Positions 46,213 through 55,935 of a DNA stretch of 64,000 nt are shown here, one piece after another. This DNA is from Kaistella polysaccharea. GTDB lineage: Bacteria; Bacteroidota; Bacteroidia; Flavobacteriales; Weeksellaceae. The stretch covers positions 2,294,001 to 2,358,000 of the forward strand of contig NZ_CP084528.1 of the NCBI RefSeq assembly GCF_020410745.1, read 5' to 3'. A model generated the notes under the pieces. It was not told where the DNA came from, made no database searches, and saw nothing but the letters and a program-made list of their open reading frames with translations. A program made the position numbers and the translations under genes. The first letter of the stretch is position 1. Every line of letters starts with the position of its first letter.

Positions 46213-46707
46213 TTATCGAAAATAAACCAATACTGTACCCGACTGATGGTGCAGTATTTCTTTGTTGTGAAACTCCAGATTTGCTTGACTTTCCAACACT
46301 TCATAAACCATTTGCTGCAGAACGCCGTCTCCAATTCCGTGAATGATTTCAAGTTTTTTTAGATTATTTTTGCGGCAATAGTCCAGCGTGTTGAGCAATT
46401 TTTCCTTCTGCAAAAACAACCTTTCGAAAGGATCAATTTTACTGGAACCTTTGGAGACCTTCTCAAAATGAAGGTCGAGAATGAAGGGACTTTTATCGTG
46501 CTTTTTAGACGTGGGTTTTGAGCGTTCCACTTTTTGAACGGTTTTTATTTGGTGGTAAATTTCCGCGTTTTGAAGGACCAACTCACTGGCATTGTACTCG
46601 TAGGAAAAGCCGTGTACATCTTCGATAATCACTTTATTTCCCTGAATAGAAGTTATTTTTCCTTTCAGATTGTCATCAATAACAGAAACGGAATCGCCAA
46701 TATTCAT
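46213..46707 (-). CDS. DUF2027/Smr-domain protein
   Basis: 164 aa from MNIGDSVSVIDDNLKG. Residues 1-50 form a small beta domain (ITSIQGNKVIIEDVHGF) as in DUF2027 proteins; residues about 85-164 are an Smr domain with FILDLHFEKV and LEIIHGIGDGVL. Smr domains nick DNA or RNA; MutS2 carries one. An upstream start 31 codons earlier has no family support. Cytoplasmic. Confidence 0.85.
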   Translation of the reverse strand: MNIGDSVSVIDDNLKGKITSIQGNKVIIEDVHGFSYEYNASELVLQNAEIYHQIKTVQKVERSKPTSKKHDKSPFILDLHFEKVSKGSSKIDPFERLFLQKEKLLNTLDYCRKNNLKKLEIIHGIGDGVLQQMVYEVLESQANLEFHNKEILHHQSGTVLVYFR

Positions 46708-46950
46708 AAGGTGTTTTTGTGAATGTAAAAGTAGGAAATTGGAAGGATTAAATTTAAAGTTCAATAATTTTCGATTTATGGATAGTTTTAATCGGTGCAA
46801 ACAGACTATATTAAACTATGTTTTCAGCACGTTAAAATATTTGACTGGTTGACGCTTGCGATTTTCTGTTGTGAAATAGTTTCATAAGTCGGTAAGAAAA
46901 CTTGTGAAAATATTATTGTTAATGTTTTCCAAAGAAATAGGGCACTTTAT

Positions 46951-47018
46951 TCTAGCCCGGATTGGAGCGGAAATCCTTTTTTATGTCCATAAAAAAGATT
47001 GCAGCGGAAAGCCGGCTG
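46951..47018. repeat. Dispersed palindromic repeat family B, copy 3 (plus orientation)
   Basis: Arms CCCGGATTGGAGCGGAAATCC and AGATTGCAGCGGAAAGCCGG flank the small palindrome TTTTTTATGtcCATAAAAAA. It lies in the 446-bp gap between the Smr and glyA genes. An apparent small reading frame over it (46904-47101) is rejected. Confidence 0.75.
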
Positions 47019-47098
47019 GCTTTTCGAACGATGAATACACTTCGCGCTCCCTCAAAGAAGAATTTTTAAGACTGCTTACTACTTCCCGAAAATTTCCA

Positions 47099-47106
47099 TA
47101 AATTTG
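47099..47106 (+). promoter_or_regulatory. -7 box of glyA
   Basis: TAAATTTG, 47 bp before the ATG at 47154. Confidence 0.5.
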
Positions 47107-47153
47107 AATCCTTTAGAAATTGACCGTTAAACATAAAAAATCAAATAGAAAGT

Positions 47154-48419
47154 ATGGATCCTATTTTTGACCTTATTGAGCAGGAAAGACAAAGACAAAC
47201 GCATGGCGTAGAATTAATTGCGTCGGAGAATTTTGTTTCTGAAAATGTAATGAAAGCGGTCGGCAGTGTTTTGACCAATAAATATGCAGAAGGTTATCCG
47301 GGTAAAAGATACTATGGTGGATGTGAAGTGGTGGATGAAGTGGAGACTTTGGCCATTGAGCGCGCTAAAGAGCTTTTCGGTGTGGATTACGCCAATGTTC
47401 AGCCTCATTCTGGGTCTCAAGCCAATGCCGCGATTTATCTGTCTATCATGAAGCCGGGTGACAAAATGCTGGGACTTGATTTATCCATGGGCGGGCATTT
47501 AACGCACGGATCGTTTGTGAATTTTTCTGGAATTCAGTACGATGCACATTTTTATGGTGTAGAGCGCGAAAGTGGTTTGATTGATTATGATGCAATGCGT
47601 CAGAAAGCTTTGGAGGTAAAACCCAAAATGATTATTGCTGGTTATTCGGCGTATTCACGGGATCTCGACTTTAAGAAATTCCGAGAAGTAGCAGATGAAG
47701 TAGGGGCCACTTTGTGGGCAGATATTGCGCATCCAGCGGGTTTAATAGCCAAAGGATTGCTCAGTTCTCCGTTCGAACATTGTCATGTGGTGACAACTAC
47801 GACGCACAAAACATTGCGTGGTCCGAGAGGCGGTCTTATTATGATGGGCAAAGATTTTGAAAATACCTACGGTCACAAAACACCGAAAGGCGATATCAAA
47901 ATGATGAGTCAGGTGTTAGACAGTGCAGTATTTCCTGGAATTCAAGGTGGTCCTCTGGAGCATGTAATTGCTGGAAAAGCTGTTGCATTTGCGGAAGCAA
48001 TTGATGATAAATTCCTGGTGTATATGAAACAGGTTGTTGCCAACGCGCGTGCTTTGGCGAAAGCGATGATGGATAATGGATTCGACATTGTAAGTGGTGG
48101 GACGGATAATCATTTGATGTTGGTAGATCTTCGGAATAAAAATGTGAATGGTAAAGAAACCGAAAAAGCGCTTGTTAAGGCGGATATTACGTGTAATAAA
48201 AACATGGTTCCGTTTGATGATAAATCAGCGTTTACCACGTCTGGAATTCGTTTAGGAACTGCAGCCATTACAACGCGGGGTTTAAAAGAAGCCGATATGG
48301 AAGTACTTGCGGGTTTAATTAATGAAGTTGTCATGAACATCAATGATGAAAATGTTATTTCAGGTGTTCGCAAAAAAGTGAAGGAAATGATGGAAGGGAA
48401 GGCGCTGTTTAATTATTAA
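47154..48419 (+). CDS. glyA: Serine hydroxymethyltransferase
   Basis: 421 aa. PLP enzyme that interconverts serine and glycine and loads tetrahydrofolate with a one-carbon unit. [13 protein letters not shown] start ([18 protein letters not shown]), [20 protein letters not shown], and the PLP lysine in [33 protein letters not shown] is also standard. Single gene with its own promoter and a weak terminator. Confidence 0.97.
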   Translation: MDPIFDLIEQERQRQTHGVELIASENFVSENVMKAVGSVLTNKYAEGYPGKRYYGGCEVVDEVETLAIERAKELFGVDYANVQPHSGSQANAAIYLSIMKPGDKMLGLDLSMGGHLTHGSFVNFSGIQYDAHFYGVERESGLIDYDAMRQKALEVKPKMIIAGYSAYSRDLDFKKFREVADEVGATLWADIAHPAGLIAKGLLSSPFEHCHVVTTTTHKTLRGPRGGLIMMGKDFENTYGHKTPKGDIKMMSQVLDSAVFPGIQGGPLEHVIAGKAVAFAEAIDDKFLVYMKQVVANARALAKAMMDNGFDIVSGGTDNHLMLVDLRNKNVNGKETEKALVKADITCNKNMVPFDDKSAFTTSGIRLGTAAITTRGLKEADMEVLAGLINEVVMNINDENVISGVRKKVKEMMEGKALFNY

Positions 48420-48445
48420 GCGATAAAGAAGCTTTCTATTGAATC

Positions 48446-48490
48446 AAACCTTCTGTTTGCCAAGTAATAAAGGGAATGGAAGGTTTTTCA
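48446..48490 (+). terminator. Possible terminator after glyA
   Basis: AAACCTTC (48446-48453) pairs with GAAGGTTT (48479-48486) across a 25-base loop, followed by TTTC. Moderate support only. Confidence 0.45.
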
Positions 48491-48537
48491 ATTTTGAAAA
48501 TTTACTAAAAATAATATATCTAATTTATGTACTTTTA

Positions 48538-48600
48538 AATCTTTCATCTCCTATCTCGCATCTTGACTCTTTCCCATTGATTCTTGAACCTCCAGTCTTG
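48538..48600. repeat. Heptad-period spacer upstream of recX
   Basis: Nine units with a recurring xxxTCTy pattern: AAATCTT, TCATCTC, CTATCTC, GCATCTT, GACTCTT, TCCCATT, GATTCTT, GAACCTC, CAGTCTT. It ends where the putative recX promoter begins. Confidence 0.8.
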
Positions 48601-48624
48601 CTACAAACCATTAATTTAATTTTG
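48598..48624 (+). promoter_or_regulatory. Putative recX promoter
   Basis: TTG at 48598-48600 and TAATTTTG at 48617-48624 are 16 bp apart. The start of transcription would be near 48628. Confidence 0.45.
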
Positions 48625-48663
48625 CAAAACAAATCCTCCACTTTCCTTGAAATCAAACAAAAA

Positions 48664-49086
48664 ATGGTGAACTACTGCGTTTATCAGGACAGATGTCATC
48701 AGGAAGTGGAGCAGAAAATGCGCGATTTTTTACTGGTGCCAGAAGCAAAAGAAGAAATTCTTCTTTATTTAATGAGGGAAAATTATCTGAGTGAAGAGCG
48801 TTTTACGCGAAGTTATATTCGTGGCAAATTTTATATAAAATCCTGGGGGCGAAATAAAATCCGCAATCATTTAAAATTTAAGGACGTGCCGGAGAAATTG
48901 ATTAACAGTTGTTTCGATGAAATTGATGACGAGGATTATCATAAAACTTTAAAAAAACTCTGGCATGATTATTATTGCAAGCTGAAAGGATTGCAGGACT
49001 ATCAGAAAAAATCAAAATCTATAAAATATCTTATAGGTAAAGGATATGAGTATGAGCAGATTTTAGAGTCTTTGAATGAGGATTGA
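48664..49086 (+). CDS. recX: RecX-family regulatory protein
   Basis: 140 aa from ATG 48664. Helical three-repeat protein with VNYCVYQDRCHQEVEQKMRD, then YLMRENYLSEERFTRSYIRG and the C-terminal IKYLIGKGYEYEQILESL, the RecX pattern. RecX limits RecA filament growth. The start is uncertain: the frame is open upstream, and a TTG at 48622 would add LQNKSSTFLEIKQK, but it lies within the apparent -7 box. Lysine-rich. Confidence 0.8.
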   Translation: MVNYCVYQDRCHQEVEQKMRDFLLVPEAKEEILLYLMRENYLSEERFTRSYIRGKFYIKSWGRNKIRNHLKFKDVPEKLINSCFDEIDDEDYHKTLKKLWHDYYCKLKGLQDYQKKSKSIKYLIGKGYEYEQILESLNED

Positions 49087-49343
49087 AACATTTATTTTCA
49101 TCAATATTAAGTTGATCCCCTTGTATTATTAATTTTTAGATAGAAAATTATTGAAAAAGGAATGACGAGTTTGACTTTGCGATAAAAATGATTTATATTC
49201 ATTTTTAATCAAAATTTTTACAGAATTGCTAAATTGCTGGAAAACGATTATTCCTTAAAAATTCGTTCTAATTCAAATAATTTTAATTAATTTGCATATT
49301 ATTTAAAAAATAGAAAACACTTTTACTTTTGAAAAACAACCTT

Positions 49344-49991
49344 ATGAAGAAAATAAATACATTAATTGCCCTTGTGCTTTTTATAACCTTAAGTGCACAA
49401 AACAGTGGTGCAGTGCGATACGGCGTAACCGGAAATTTTCATAGAGGTTCAATTGTGAATGTTCACGATGTCTCAACAGGAAGTTACGGTGGAACTTTAG
49501 GTCTTTTGGCAGAAATCCCAATTATGAAAAGTGACGTTACAGGGGGGGAATATCTTTTCCTTGTCCCGATGGTTGAATACAGCATGCAGGGAGAAAATGC
49601 GAAAGCAGATGTAGCAAGATACGGCCGACAAAAATTTCACCATGACTATATTGGTGCACAATTATATGTAAAATATTTTTTCCATCCCGGAAATAACTTA
49701 AGTGATTATTTCATTTTTGCAGGACCTCGAATCGAATTTTTAGTTCGCGAAGACCGTCAGGTAAGCGCTTTATATGACGCAGATTATTTCAAATATAATC
49801 ATGATGATGTATTGAATAATTTTGGATTCGGTATTTCTGTAGGAGCTGGTGCACGTATTACCGATGATTTAGAAGCGGTTTTGCGTTTCGACCGTGGTTT
49901 TACCAAAGTATATCCTAACAATACCAATGGCGTTACATATAACCGTCAATTAAGTGTTGGTGTAAACTATTATTTCAGAAATAATAGATAA
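49344..49991 (+). CDS. Outer-membrane beta-barrel protein
   Basis: 215 aa from ATG 49344. Signal peptide (INTLIALVLFITLSAQ), then alternating amphipathic strands with RYGVTGNFHRG, GTLGLLAEIPIM, KYFFHPGN and a C-terminal VGVNYYFRNN, typical of OmpA-like/porin-family small barrels. It stands at the upstream end of the polysaccharide locus, 64 bp before the Wza-like gene, so a role in the export pathway is possible but not shown. Confidence 0.8.
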   Translation: MKKINTLIALVLFITLSAQNSGAVRYGVTGNFHRGSIVNVHDVSTGSYGGTLGLLAEIPIMKSDVTGGEYLFLVPMVEYSMQGENAKADVARYGRQKFHHDYIGAQLYVKYFFHPGNNLSDYFIFAGPRIEFLVREDRQVSALYDADYFKYNHDDVLNNFGFGISVGAGARITDDLEAVLRFDRGFTKVYPNNTNGVTYNRQLSVGVNYYFRNNR

Positions 49992-50055
49992 TCAAAATTC
50001 TACAAGGACTTTTATCTTGTCTGAATTCTCTATCTTGCTTTCATAAAACACTTCA

Positions 50056-50850
50056 ATGAAGAAATATTTTCATGCATTTATAATCATCGCATTATTTTTT
50101 CAGTCCTGTAAACCCAAGGAGAATATCGTCTATCTTTCTAATGATAACTTCGAACAGGAGGTATCGCAGGCAAAGTATGTCGGTCTTCATATCCAAGAAG
50201 GTGATAAATTGCAGATTTTGGTTTCCGCTTTTGATGAAATTGCGGTTCGGCCATTTAATGTGCAGACCATGTCTAGAACGGGTAACGCCGGAGAAGGTAG
50301 TGGATCAACCAACGTTAATACAGCACCTACGGAATATACCGTGACTTCTGATGGGACCATTAATTTCCCTGTTTTAGGAAGTATTTATTGTGAAGGCATG
50401 ACCAAAAAGCAATTGCAAAAGGATTTAGAAAGTCGGTTACTTCGGTATCTTACTGATCCAATGGTCACAATCACGTTGGCAAATTTTAATTTCAGTGTTT
50501 TGGGCGAAGTAAAAAGTCCGGGTCAGAAAACGAGTACGACCGAAAAACTCAATCTATTTCAAGCCTTAGCTCTTGCAGGTGATACCACGTACGATGCGAA
50601 CAAGACCAACATCAAATTAATTCGGTATTCCGAAGCAGACGAAAAAGACAAGGTTATTTCCCTGGATCTTTCGGAAGCTTCGATTGTGAACTCGCCTTAT
50701 TATTATCTTCAGCAAAACGATATACTCTATGTAGAACCCGATCGCAACAAACAAGTTGCTGTGAAAACAAATTCAGCGGCTGATCAGTGGATTAGATACG
50801 GAGGTGTCGCATTAGGTCTTGTGACATTAATCATCAGTTTAACCCGTTAA
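50056..50850 (+). CDS. Polysaccharide export lipoprotein (Wza-like)
   Basis: 264 aa. The lipoprotein signal ends at FFQSC, so it is probably anchored to the outer membrane. It contains the Poly_export domain (GDKLQILVSAFDEIAV, FPVLGSIYCEGMTKKQL), an SLBB-type domain (FSVLGEVKSPGQKTST) and a C-terminal hydrophobic segment (YGGVALGLVTLIISLTR). It would form the outer-membrane channel with the downstream Wzc-like kinase, which starts 2 bp later. Such proteins export capsule or exopolysaccharide. Confidence 0.92.
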   Translation: MKKYFHAFIIIALFFQSCKPKENIVYLSNDNFEQEVSQAKYVGLHIQEGDKLQILVSAFDEIAVRPFNVQTMSRTGNAGEGSGSTNVNTAPTEYTVTSDGTINFPVLGSIYCEGMTKKQLQKDLESRLLRYLTDPMVTITLANFNFSVLGEVKSPGQKTSTTEKLNLFQALALAGDTTYDANKTNIKLIRYSEADEKDKVISLDLSEASIVNSPYYYLQQNDILYVEPDRNKQVAVKTNSAADQWIRYGGVALGLVTLIISLTR

Positions 50851-50852
50851 TA

Positions 50853-53180
50853 ATGGCTATGGAACTTCTTGAAAATTCTGCACCTTCAAAGCGGGTTCAG
50901 CCCATTAATCTCAAAAAGGAAATCGGCAAATACTTAAAGAAATGGCCTTGGTTTCTTTTAAGCATGGCGGTATTTTATACGGCTGCTAAAATATATCTGC
51001 GGTATGCAGAACCTCAGTATTATACTACCACTTCGCTTAAACTTCAGGAATCCAAAGGCAATAGCTCTGCGGCGTTGAGTGATTTAAAAACGCTGGGTGT
51101 TGGAGTGAGTGGTGACAATGAATTGCAAGGGGAGAAAACGGTCATTGTATCCAAGCCAATTTTGGCAGAAGTGGCAAAAAACCTTCATCTTGATGTCAGT
51201 TTTTTCAGTGTAGGAACCATCAAAGAAACTGAATTGTATAAAGATTCGCCGTTATCGGGCAGAATCCTTTCCATTAATAATCCAGACAAATTTGGCGGCG
51301 CAACTTATATTATCAACCCAATTGGCAATAATTCCTATAAATTTGAAAATTCTGATACCGTTCATCGCTTTGGTTCGCCCGCAAAAGTAAGTTTTGGTAC
51401 GATTCAGATTGATGGGAAACCCGGTATGGTTTCTAAAACTCCTGTTAAAGTGGTGTTTCGGTCGATTAGTAATGTAGTGGGCAGTTTAGAAAGTAATATT
51501 AATGTCAGCTTACCACCGGAAAAAGGTTTGTTGATGGAGCTTTCCTACGTTGGTCCTGTTCCCCAGAAATCAGAAGATATTTTGGATGAACTGTCAAAAC
51601 AGTATATTATCGATGGCGTTAATGATAAAAACCAGGAAGCCCAAAATACTCAGAATTTCATTAACGATCGTCTGGCGATTATTACGGAAGACCTTTCCGG
51701 AATAGAAGGAGAAAAAGAAAAATTCAAACGGACCAATCAGATTACCGATCTGGAAGCACAGGCTGGCATATCCTTATCAAATGCAGAGGAAAACACGAAG
51801 GCCATCTTAACCAACACCATGCAGTTGGATCTTATCAATTCAGTCTTAACAGCCAGTGCCGGCAGTCAGCTTATTCCGTCCGGAATGGGACTTCCTGCGG
51901 GGTCTGAAAGTGCAATCGGCGAGTACAATAACCTCGTCATCACACGCAACAGGGTTTTAAAGCAGGCAACGGGAGAAAATCCAGCGGTCATCGAAATGAA
52001 TAAGCAGATTGCGTCTCTCAAGAATTTAATCCGTCAGAATTTATTGGAATCAAGGGAAACTTTGCAGCTGCAACTGGCACAGGCTAAGGGCCAATTGAAT
52101 ATTGCAAAAGGAAACATCAGCAAATTCCCAACGCAGGAAAAAATATTTAGAAGCATTGATCGGCAACAAACTTTAAAAGAACAATTGTATCTCTATCTTT
52201 TGCAAAAAAGAGAGGAAAATGCGATAACCCTTGCGGTAACTGCTCCAAAGGCAAAAATTGTGAATCCCGCTTTTACTACAGGTGTGGTGAAACCGAACCG
52301 TCAACAGATTGTCTACGGCGCTTTGGCAGCCGGTTTTCTTTTGCCACTTCTCCTCTTCGTAGGAGCTAATGTTCTGGACACCAAAGTACATTCTAAACAA
52401 CAGGTTTTAGCTCAAATCCCAGATGCGTCCGTCATTGCAGAAATTCCTTTTCACAAGGAAGAAAATGCCATGGTGCATCCTAATGATTTTTCTGTTTTCG
52501 CAGAATCCTTCCGTATATTGTCTTCCAACCTCAAGTATATGTTGCGGGCAAAAGAATTGGACCGGGGCGGCGTTATATTGGTGACTTCTTCCGTAAAAGG
52601 AGAAGGAAAAACGACCATTTCGATGAACCTCGCTTTGACGCTTGCTGGTAAAAGCAGCGTAATTATTGTGGGTGCTGATATTCGTAATCCTCAGCTGCAC
52701 CGCTTTATTGAAGGCGAAAATGTCGGTCTGACAGATTATTTAGTTTCCGACAAGACTGATGCCTCCTCCTATATCATTCCTTCCAGAGTGAATGAAAATT
52801 TAGATGTTTTATTCAGCGGTCAGATTGCACCCAATCCGAACGATCTTTTAGACATGGTAAAATTTGATGAACTCATTGACCAGTTGAAAGGGCAATACGA
52901 CTATGTTGTTGTTGATTCCGCGCCGGTCATGTTGGTGAGTGATACCTTGCACCTCGTTGAAAATTCAGATGTTGTGCTTTATGCCTTAAAATCTGATTTT
53001 ACCGAGAAAGAAATGATCAATTTTGCGGATGGTTTTCAAACCGAAAACGGTATCAAAAATATGGCTTTTGTTCTCAATGGGGTCAAGCCAGAAAATACCC
53101 GTTACGGTAAAAGATATGGCTACGGCTATTATTCCTACACGCACGAGGAGCAACTGCCTTGGTATAAGCGGTTTTTCTAA
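50853..53180 (+). CDS. Polysaccharide co-polymerase/tyrosine autokinase (Wzc-like)
   Basis: 775 aa. Wzz-type domain between two membrane helices (about residues 28-50, WFLLSMAVFYTAAKIYL, and 484-508, YGALAAGFLLPLLLFVG), followed by a cytoplasmic BY-kinase: Walker A SSVKGEGKTT (about 577-586), Walker A' IIVGADIRNPQLH, Walker B VVVDSAPVMLV. The C-terminus is a tyrosine cluster (YGKRYGYGYYSYTHEE) for autophosphorylation. It controls chain length and export. No matching tyrosine phosphatase gene is next to it. Confidence 0.95.
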   Translation: MAMELLENSAPSKRVQPINLKKEIGKYLKKWPWFLLSMAVFYTAAKIYLRYAEPQYYTTTSLKLQESKGNSSAALSDLKTLGVGVSGDNELQGEKTVIVSKPILAEVAKNLHLDVSFFSVGTIKETELYKDSPLSGRILSINNPDKFGGATYIINPIGNNSYKFENSDTVHRFGSPAKVSFGTIQIDGKPGMVSKTPVKVVFRSISNVVGSLESNINVSLPPEKGLLMELSYVGPVPQKSEDILDELSKQYIIDGVNDKNQEAQNTQNFINDRLAIITEDLSGIEGEKEKFKRTNQITDLEAQAGISLSNAEENTKAILTNTMQLDLINSVLTASAGSQLIPSGMGLPAGSESAIGEYNNLVITRNRVLKQATGENPAVIEMNKQIASLKNLIRQNLLESRETLQLQLAQAKGQLNIAKGNISKFPTQEKIFRSIDRQQTLKEQLYLYLLQKREENAITLAVTAPKAKIVNPAFTTGVVKPNRQQIVYGALAAGFLLPLLLFVGANVLDTKVHSKQQVLAQIPDASVIAEIPFHKEENAMVHPNDFSVFAESFRILSSNLKYMLRAKELDRGGVILVTSSVKGEGKTTISMNLALTLAGKSSVIIVGADIRNPQLHRFIEGENVGLTDYLVSDKTDASSYIIPSRVNENLDVLFSGQIAPNPNDLLDMVKFDELIDQLKGQYDYVVVDSAPVMLVSDTLHLVENSDVVLYALKSDFTEKEMINFADGFQTENGIKNMAFVLNGVKPENTRYGKRYGYGYYSYTHEEQLPWYKRFF

Positions 53181-53479
53181 TATATTTTACAATGGGCAAC
53201 ATTGGAAAATCAAAAACGTTTCTTGCCTTAAAATTTCATTTACCCTACTATTTGTATAAGCAGCTGAGAAGTTAATCAGCGGTTATTCTTATTCTACTTT
53301 TCTTTTTCCTTGGATCATATCGTTTCTGAATTGCGAACTTTGTTGAAATAGTAAAGTTGCAACACAACGGTTCTAAACATTTATAAATTTTTATTATCTT
53401 TATAAAGTAAGATTTGGTTGGTTCTGGTTTAAACTTTTGAAGCGCTTGAGACCAATCTTACGAAAACTTGAAAACACAG
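53181..53479. other. 299-bp gap between the Wzc-like and first GT gene
   Basis: It holds a possible 27-codon reading frame (53191-53274, MGNIGKSKTFLALKFHL then PYYLYKQLRS), which I cannot assign and which may be a remnant. The rest is AT-rich with no clear repeat or terminator. Confidence 0.4.
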
Positions 53480-54370
53480 ATGAAAGCGATACCAAAGATA
53501 TCCGTGCTTATTGCACATTATAATTCGGGGAAATATTTTGAGCAAGCCTTTGAAAGCCTTCAACGTCAAACAGAGTTAAATTGGGAAGCCATCATTATTG
53601 ATGATGCTTCAACTGATGGCAGCCTTGCATTAGTCAAAACTTTAATTAAGAACGATCGTCGCTTTACGATCATTGAAAATGCGACTAATGTAGGTTGTGC
53701 TTCCACACTGAAAACGGCAATTGAAACTTCCACCGCGCCACTTTTCGCAAGGCTCGATCCCGACGATACCTTAATGCCCAATGCGCTCGAAAAATCAATA
53801 CGGGCACATGAAAAATTCTCGGAAGTAGGATTGGTATATTCCAATCATCTCGTTTGCGACGAAAATCTAAAAATTCAAAAAGTTCATCAATGTAAGCAGA
53901 TCACCGACCTCACCACCGAAGATTCTTTTCTTTATCACGGTGAAATTGCTCAGTTTGCGTCTTTCAAACGAGAATTTTTTGATCGCACTGCTGGAGTGCA
54001 TACCTTTAATAAACGCGCAGAAGATGTGGACATGTATCTGAAAATGTGTGAGGTTGCCGCTGTATTTCATCTGGATGAGACGCTTTATAATTATCGAATA
54101 CGACCCAACAGTCTCCGGCAGTTCGAAAATGCCGAACGGACCAAATTTTGGTATTGGGTGGCTGCAATAAAAATGGCTGAGCGTCGGAATTTGAATATAG
54201 AAGATTTTTTTGTAAAACACTGTGCGAGAAGAACTGAACTTCAAGTGTATCTCGAGCGTGAAGCACGTTTAATGAAAATGATAGAGGGAAATATCTTTTT
54301 AAAGACAGCGTTTAATCTCGGGCAGAAACTAAGACTATTTGAGGCGGATAAAATTTTAGAAATGAAATAA
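53480..54370 (+). CDS. Family 2 glycosyltransferase, tandem paralogue 1
   Basis: 296 aa from ATG 53480. GT-A domain starting ISVLIAHYNSGKYFEQAFES, with IIIDDASTDGS and the metal-site region FARLDPDDTLMP. Conserved C-terminal helical part: RAEDVDMYLKMCEV and FWYWVAAIKMAERRNLN. It should transfer a nucleotide-sugar to a growing oligosaccharide; the sugar cannot be told. The most divergent of five related copies, separated from the rest by an acyltransferase gene. Confidence 0.88.
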   Translation: MKAIPKISVLIAHYNSGKYFEQAFESLQRQTELNWEAIIIDDASTDGSLALVKTLIKNDRRFTIIENATNVGCASTLKTAIETSTAPLFARLDPDDTLMPNALEKSIRAHEKFSEVGLVYSNHLVCDENLKIQKVHQCKQITDLTTEDSFLYHGEIAQFASFKREFFDRTAGVHTFNKRAEDVDMYLKMCEVAAVFHLDETLYNYRIRPNSLRQFENAERTKFWYWVAAIKMAERRNLNIEDFFVKHCARRTELQVYLEREARLMKMIEGNIFLKTAFNLGQKLRLFEADKILEMK

Positions 54371-54423
54371 AGAGTAGTTGTATGTAATCGGTTAATTATA
54401 AATAGATCTGAAAGCAATTTTTT

Positions 54424-55032
54424 ATGAAAATACGAAAAAGGATTAACGATCTCATGAAATATAAAAAAGGGGTTTTATTCCAAACCAGTTGGAAATTCTT
54501 TGCGTATCAGAACACTGTAATTACTATTTCAAAGATTGCACGCATCAATATTAAGAATAGTTTTCACTTTTTCGAACGGTGGACCTCTAAGGATCCTTTT
54601 TTTTCGCTATTTTACATGGGTGATAATTCTTCCTTTTACGTTGAAGGTGCATTCATAATTTATACGGGCAGTAGAGTTTATATCAACAAGGGAGCAACAC
54701 TGAACTTGGGCAGCGGTTACATCAACAATAATTTGAATTTATCCTGTTTTGAGAACATAACTAGAGGAAATAATGTGGCAATTTCTGAAAATGTTACGAT
54801 CAGGGACTCAGATAATCATACCATTCTTGATGGAAGACATGTGAAGACCCAACCAGTTACAATAGGAAACAACGTATGGATCGGCGCTAATGTTACCATT
54901 TTAAAAGGCGTGCATATTGGCGATGGAAGCATTATTGCTGCGGGGTCTGTTGTAACTGCGAATATTCCGGTTAATGTTCTCGCTGCTGGGGTGCGCGCGC
55001 ACGTAATTCGAACAAATGTTAGGTGGGAATAA
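54424..55032 (+). CDS. Hexapeptide-repeat acyltransferase (LbetaH, MaaA/WbbJ-like)
   Basis: 202 aa. C-terminal two thirds are hexapeptide repeats with VAISENVTIRDSDNHTI, PVTIGNNVWIGANVTILKG and GSIIAAGSVVTANIP, with the active histidine in DNHTI. It is likely to acetylate a sugar of the polysaccharide. Sits between GT paralogues 1 and 2. Closer substrate prediction is not possible. Confidence 0.9.
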   Translation: MKIRKRINDLMKYKKGVLFQTSWKFFAYQNTVITISKIARINIKNSFHFFERWTSKDPFFSLFYMGDNSSFYVEGAFIIYTGSRVYINKGATLNLGSGYINNNLNLSCFENITRGNNVAISENVTIRDSDNHTILDGRHVKTQPVTIGNNVWIGANVTILKGVHIGDGSIIAAGSVVTANIPVNVLAAGVRAHVIRTNVRWE

Positions 55033-55078
55033 AGGACTTCTAGGAAATTAACAACTAAATCTAATTTAAAAAGTTTTA

Positions 55079-55927
55079 ATGAAGCCAGCGATTTCGATAT
55101 TGATAGCAAATTACAACAATGGGCACTATTTTAAGGACGCTTTTGAGAGCCTTATTCAGCAGACGATCCAAAAATGGGAAGCTATTGTAATAGATGATGC
55201 TTCAACTGATAATTCTGTCGAAGTTATAAAGCAACTTATTGTTGGGGATCATCGTTTTCAGTTTTATCAGAATTCCGAAAATGTAGGGTATCAGAAAACA
55301 ATTGCACGTGCGATTAGCCTATCCAGGGCAGAAATATTCGGCCGTTTAGATCCTGATGATTCGCTTACTGCATATGCTCTTGAAATTTCCTTAAATCAAC
55401 ATCATCAAAATCCACAGGCGGGATTGGTGTATTCAGATAACCATGCAGTTGATGCAGACCTGTCTTTATTGTGGCAGCACAACTGTGAGCAAATCGAGGA
55501 TTTGAATGAAAAATACTACAATCTAAGGGGTGAAGTCGCGCACTTCGCAACATTTAAAAAGTCTCTCTATCTTTTAACTTCTGGAATTGATCCTTTCATT
55601 CGTCGCGCAGAAGACAAAGATATTTATATGAAAATGTGCGAAGTAGCACCTGTTGTACACATTCCAACCGTGCTTTACAAACACAGGCAGCTAGAAGGAA
55701 GTCTGTCCACTAATGCAAACCAATACAAAGCGGAATTTTGGCACTGGGTAGCACTTATCAAGATGATGGATCGCCGAAATGTTGATTTGGAAGAAATTTT
55801 TATAAAAAATTTTGTGGATCGCCGAATTTTGGAAAAAGTCATGAGTCAGAGAGAAAAACAAAATAGATGGTTCAAGGACAACTGGGTGATACGTACATTG
55901 GGCCAGGCCTTCGGTAAAACATTTTAA
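55079..55927 (+). CDS. Family 2 glycosyltransferase, tandem paralogue 2
   Basis: 282 aa. AISILIANYNNGHYFKDAFE, IVIDDASTDNSVEVI, FGRLDPDDSLT, IRRAEDKDIYMKMCEVAP and FWHWVALIKMMDRRNVDLE. Very similar in layout to paralogues 3 and 4, including at nucleotide level near the N-terminus, which suggests recent duplication. Nine bases separate it from paralogue 3. Confidence 0.9.
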   Translation: MKPAISILIANYNNGHYFKDAFESLIQQTIQKWEAIVIDDASTDNSVEVIKQLIVGDHRFQFYQNSENVGYQKTIARAISLSRAEIFGRLDPDDSLTAYALEISLNQHHQNPQAGLVYSDNHAVDADLSLLWQHNCEQIEDLNEKYYNLRGEVAHFATFKKSLYLLTSGIDPFIRRAEDKDIYMKMCEVAPVVHIPTVLYKHRQLEGSLSTNANQYKAEFWHWVALIKMMDRRNVDLEEIFIKNFVDRRILEKVMSQREKQNRWFKDNWVIRTLGQAFGKTF

Positions 55928-55935
55928 AAAACGAT

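Noticed and set aside
46904..47101. Reading frame of 65 codons before glyA
   Set aside because: It lies over a family B palindromic repeat, has a GTG start and no family resemblance.
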